A program made the translations under genes and the position numbers. A stretch of DNA of 64,000 bases from Sclerurus mexicanus (lineage: Eukaryota > Chordata > Aves > Passeriformes > Furnariidae): contig VWZF01004869.1 of the NCBI GenBank assembly GCA_013396755.1, positions 186,001-250,000 on the forward strand. Reading direction: 5' to 3'. This document shows, piece by piece, positions 59,701 to 64,000 of this stretch (positions are counted from its first letter, which is position 1; each line of letters begins with the position of its first letter). The notes beneath the pieces were generated by a model. It was not told the origin of the DNA and searched no databases. It saw nothing but the letters and a program-made list of their open reading frames with translations.

Positions 59701-62119
59701 TGCCCTTAAAATAAACCCTGGTCCCACCGAAATCAAGAGCAAAGCTCCCAGTGACATCTGTGGCGTCAAAGTATTACAAAACTTGACCTTCTAGAAATGA
59801 CTGAAGTCTGGACAGGCCGGATTTTTTTAGGTTGCTAATAGTTTGCTATACAGAAGAATCTTTTCCCTAGCCTTGTGTGCTGTGACAACACCTTTTGCTT
59901 TAGAAATGGCCTTCCCATGGTGAGCAGGTTAAGAATGGATCATAACCACATATTTAATAAGAGAATCTAAAGCTTTATGCGATGAGACTATAATGCTCTT
60001 CTTTGGACATTGTGGGATCTCATGGAAAAATCTTGAAGTATCCATCTGAAAAGACTAGGGAGAAACCCAATTCCAGATCTGAGATTCAGCCACCCTGCTC
60101 TTTTAACATGGTTCAAATTTCAAGCCTGGATTGGGATCCAAATAAAGGCAAATGGCCATTCTTTCCCTATAGAAGATCTGAAATTGCAGGCTGGCATTTT
60201 CCTGACCTCTGAGTTGTTCCTGCTGCTGTGTTTTGTGGCATCAGCCGATCTCACCAGCAGCATTAGGTCAAAGGATACCCAGAGGCCTGCCTGTCAATGA
60301 CAAAGGAGTTGTGCTTTCTTCCCAGACACAGCATTCCTGCCCACAGACAAGCTCTGAAATGAAGCTGGCCCAGGAGAATTGCTCAGACATGCAGGTCACG
60401 GGCAGGCCAAGGCATGTAATCTTGAGTGAGTCAGCCTCAGAACCTCTGTGAGACTGACATTTGAAGATGAAGAGGGAGGAAGGCAGGGCCATGAGTGTGA
60501 GCGTCAGTAACACTTGTGTGTGTACACATCCAAGTGCATCTGTGGGTGAAATTCTTGCTGCTGGGTAAGAAACGTGCTGCTGTGCTTGGTAGGCAACAGA
60601 AGTAGCTGGACTAGTCCAGAGAGTTGGAGGAAAGGGCAAAGGCAACTTCAGACCTGAAAAGTGCCATCACAGGAACTGGACTAGATTTCATGCTACTCCG
60701 TTGATTTCTGTGCCATGCAGCCATGGTGACTGTAGCCGTGTTTAACCCAAGGTTTTCCTCTTCCTTTAGGAGGCAAGAGGGACAGAAAAGAACCATATAC
60801 ATTAGCTAGCTTTGGAGCTGTGCTGTGGCTGTTGTTTGGCCTGGGGCCTCTGCAGCAAGTTTCCCACTGAAGTATGACTGGCAGGTACTTGATACCCACT
60901 GCACAGGGCTGCATTGGATTTACTTGTGTGAGTGAAGGGAAATGGTTCCCTCTGGGCCAGGCAGGGTAGCACCAACAGGAATTATAGGAAAACTTGTGCA
61001 CGGCAGGAGGCAGAACCCAAAGTGGCTGCCTAAATGTAAAAAAGTGTATTTCTTAGGAAATGCACTAGTAGCAGTTAACAACAGAATCAAGATTAGTCAT
61101 ATGGACAAAGGGCAGTAATGGGACAGTTTCTATTACAAATTTCCCTGCAGCTGTTGTGCAGATCAAAAGAGAGCTTCACTATTCATTCCTGGGAACGTTA
61201 ACATGGAGTCCTGCTTCTCCTCTTGGTTATAGCAGTGTGACTCAGGAGTGAGTCTGTTGAAGGCAGTGCAGTTTTCCTGACAGTAAAACAGAGGATGAAA
61301 ACACATAAATCCATCAGCCAGGAAAGAGAAGACCAACATAAGCTAAAATGACTGACACTAGAGGCAGTAAGAGTGCAATTCCTTCCCACAGCACTATTCA
61401 GCTGACCTTAATCTTTACATAGAATTCTGTGTGAACTTTCTAGTTGGTCATGTTGGTTATTTCTTTTCTCACTGTTGCACGTGGCAAGGCTGGCTGGACA
61501 GTGCAGCCAAGAGCAGAACTATGTTTTCACAGAGCACCCAGGAGTGAGCTTGGGGCAGCAAACACTTCTGATTCTGCTTCCACGTGCAACATATTATACC
61601 TACTGCAAAGAGAGGGTTTGGGATGCTTGTAGAATCTTTCTGATATGGCTGAAAAAGATGATGTCTTCTGCTCCCCCAAATATATGCTGCCCTAGCCTGT
61701 AGCTTTGCCTCGATTTCTTACAGCAGCTTCAGGGAGACTTAGATATAAGGTGTTTGCTTTTAATTCTTTGCCTGTAGGAGGAGTTGGTGATGGGACTTAG
61801 AGGACATGGTAAGATACAAAATCCCTACTTGCTCTCTCTACTTCCTCTTCTTGCTAGATTAGAAAATGTCTATATTTCAGGTATATTTTCCAGTTTTAAT
61901 GGAGAATGTCTGCTAGTATTTTCTTGTTAACTGCATTCATTTTAGAGAGCAATCTTATAATTTTATCATTCATTGTGTTCTTCTGTTCCCTCTAGTGGTA
62001 GTTGGGCTCTGTGTAAGCCATAACTATATAGGGAATTTGTTTTAGGTCTAAGACTACTTTCAAGATCTAATTTACCCTCAGTCTGCATTGTTCACTAAGA
62101 GGTCTAGGAGACATTTAAT
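56769..62119. other. Intergenic DNA, no gene seen
   Basis: Unique sequence. The longest frame (125 codons, minus strand, 60268-60645) shows no domain or family likeness and is Ser/Pro/Leu-rich as chance frames often are. It is treated as non-coding. Confidence 0.55.
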
Positions 62120-62585
62120 CTAAGTCCTGGAGTTTGGATATAGTCCTTCTGCAGGCCTGAACTTCTCAGGACTTGTTGTGTCAAGCACCAGTCCACCAGC
62201 AGGTGTCCCAGAAGCCCACTGGTTTCTCACCACAGCAATCTCAGGATCTCTGGTACCTGGAATTGACTCATCTGAAGAGCCATACAAATGCTCTGCCATA
62301 AGCAGGATACAGCCAAACAAAAAGCACAGTGTACAAGAGGAAAGCATGTGGATCCTGGGACTGGGTGTGCTTGAGCCACGATCTTCAGCCCATCACGTGG
62401 ATATGGGCCTTTCAGGGGCTGAGAAGCCTGGTGTTTCCTTGGTGACTGGAGCTGGCGCTATTAGCACAACCAGGAGAGCCTAATCCAGTATAGTCCAGAG
62501 GATTAAGAATGAGTTCTTGCAGCATAATACAAGAAGGGGTGATTTCAAGGATGACCTGAGGCAGATATCATATTTTGTATCATTT

Positions 62586-62792
62586 TTAGCCAATACAGGG
62601 GTACTGGGTTGAGACAGGGGGCTGCTTGTCATTCCCCTGAGCTGCAAAGAGAGCATTATCTTTCTCATATTCTAGAAGCCCTTCATCTTTGAAGGAAACA
62701 AGAACTGCACTAGGGACTACCAGTTCTCTATCAGGTGTACCATCAAAACACAGTAGTTTCTCCAGCTCTTGCAATGGAAATGGCACCTCTGT
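62586..62792 (-). other. Coding-like open frame with a splice-acceptor-like start (hypothetical terminal exon)
   Basis: On the minus strand a pyrimidine tract ending in TTCCTTTAG (just above 62792) is followed by a 68-codon open frame. It starts TEVPFPLQELEKLLCFDGTP, continues with charged and mixed-composition sequence (PSAVLVSFKDEGLLEYEKDN) and stops with TAA at 62588-62586. The amino-acid mix looks more protein-like than the surrounding chance frames. There is no ATG near its start and no good donor inside it, so it would be a last exon or a pseudogene piece. The family is not recognised. A second minus-strand frame nearby (62120-62392) is open for about 90 codons down to its stop and carries an in-frame TGA at 62393-62395. 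Confidence 0.25.
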
Positions 62793-64000
62793 CTAAAGGA
62801 AAAGCAGTAATAATATTGTATTAGTCCATGCCAAAAGCACAGGAGTATGTGCTAGCACCATCTAGCCAGCATCCCCATCATTGCAGCACCTCTTCTATTT
62901 TTTCCCATCTTTGAGCTCATGCAAGTAGTTGTCCTCTGTTTTCAGCTACAACTCTTATCTACTGCATTGTATCCTTTGTCCTCCAGCATGTTGCACTTCC
63001 TCTCCCCCACTCTTCATCATCTCTCAGGGAGGGGCTGCAAATTTGCAGGCAAAGCAATTGGCCATGTCCCAGTACTTGGGAGTGAGGAGATGTTCTGGTG
63101 GTATCTCAAGCCTCAGACCCTCTGGCAAGGGTCAAGCCAGAGTATTCCTTCGTTCTGCTATGGTATGTCCTGAAATGATGTGAAAATGGCCCCTCTGGAC
63201 AGGGCATGCACTGAAGCAGCCACTGGAGTAGATCTACCTTGACACAAGGCACAGCCCATCAGCCCTAAAAGCAGGGAGCCATGAAGTCACCTTTGCTACC
63301 TGCTCTCTCCAGGTGTGGCAGCCTCAGATGTGGGTCAGCTGTCTCATTTCAAGACCATGTGTCCAAAGCAGCAGGGGAAGGGCCAGATGAGCAGCAGTTA
63401 GTTACCTGAGGCAAGTCATCCGCATAGATATGGCAGTGTTGTGGGGCCAGCCATCCTTGCACACTATATAAGCAGTACTCTGTTTCATGCCATGCAGCCT
63501 GTTCTGGCAGCCCACTCTGTCTTGAAGCTCATCTCCTGACCTCCTTTTTCAGGGTGTGCTCTGGCTGTGTGGTGACATGGAGGTAGTACAGCAGCATGTG
63601 AGTGAGGGCAGGATATCCCTGCAAGCCCTCAGTCCTCGTCCCCAGCGTGTGAAGGTCGCTGGCTCCTGGGTAAATTTCCATCGGATGCGACATTCTCCCA
63701 TTGCGACTCAGCATTTCTTACACCCGACTGCAGCTCCTCTTTCTCATTTGATCATTTTTTTGGTAAGGGGAACTAACAGCCGTTACTAGAGCGATTTGGC
63801 CACTGTCCAACACTGTGTGTATTACTCACACATTTCCCTGCTAGCAAAAGGGTTTTCTTTTTTCACTGTCTGGTTGCAGCCTCTTCCTATCTTCATCATT
63901 AGATAGCTCAGAAGGTCAGTGCTAAAAGAGAAATCTCAGCGGCTTTTTTTACAACCCAGAGTAAGGGAGGGCTGGTGCGGGGGGAGAGGGAAAGGGTGAG
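62793..64000. other. Intergenic DNA at the right edge
   Basis: Unique sequence with a TATATAAG box on the plus strand at 63465-63472 and a 77-codon plus-strand frame at 63556-63789 of unknown meaning. Nothing is supported as a gene. Confidence 0.5.

Noticed and set aside
60268..60645. 125-codon minus-strand open frame
   Set aside because: No family likeness, no good splice borders and chance-like composition. A frame of this length is expected occasionally in 64 kb.
1..64000. Bacterial-type or defence systems, CRISPR, tRNA/rRNA genes
   Set aside because: No spaced identical repeats, no compact gene arrays and no tRNA-like cloverleaf were seen. The DNA is intron- and LINE-bearing vertebrate sequence.

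Overview
The window is vertebrate nuclear DNA, most likely from a bird. Two things point that way. First, nearly all the recognisable interspersed repeats are 3' ends of CR1-type LINEs (about nine fragments), the dominant repeat class of avian genomes. Second, the one clear gene, dermatopontin, is very similar to the human protein but differs at scattered sites. Other CR1-rich sauropsids such as turtles or crocodilians cannot be excluded. There are no operons, CRISPR arrays or rRNA/tRNA genes. Nearly all open frames in the window are short chance frames, because the DNA is overwhelmingly non-coding.

The gene. A complete four-exon dermatopontin (DPT) gene lies on the minus strand. The start codon is at 42815 and the stop codon at 16508-16510. 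The coding exons are 42517-42815, 32119-32244, 22319-22426 and 16508-16574 (600 nt, 199 residues plus stop). Every junction has AG/GT borders, and all three introns (about 10.3, 9.7 and 5.7 kb) interrupt a codon after its second base. A TATA box sits about 53 bp upstream of the ATG. Poly(A) signal candidates lie about 150 and 660 bp beyond the stop codon. The product is a secreted, tyrosine-rich extracellular-matrix protein that in mammals binds decorin and TGF-beta and promotes collagen and fibronectin fibril assembly.

Layout from left to right. 1-15838 is the 3' flank of DPT: a (TG)20 microsatellite and four CR1 fragments, with no gene seen. 15839-16507 is the probable 3' UTR. 16508-42815 is DPT; its introns carry further CR1 copies, small tandem repeats and one exon-like segment on the opposite strand (28712-28861). 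42816-42915 is the 5' UTR and core promoter. 42916-64000 is the 5' flank: two CR1 pieces, low-complexity tracts, a candidate regulatory module with homeodomain-type motifs and a palindromic steroid-receptor-type site (about 51010-51250), and unexplained coding-like stretches on the minus strand at 62120-62792.

No other gene could be supported. In human, DPT lies between XCL1 (3' side) and ATP1B1 (5' side) in a gene-poor interval. If this order is conserved, those genes should lie outside the window to the left and right respectively; this is inference.
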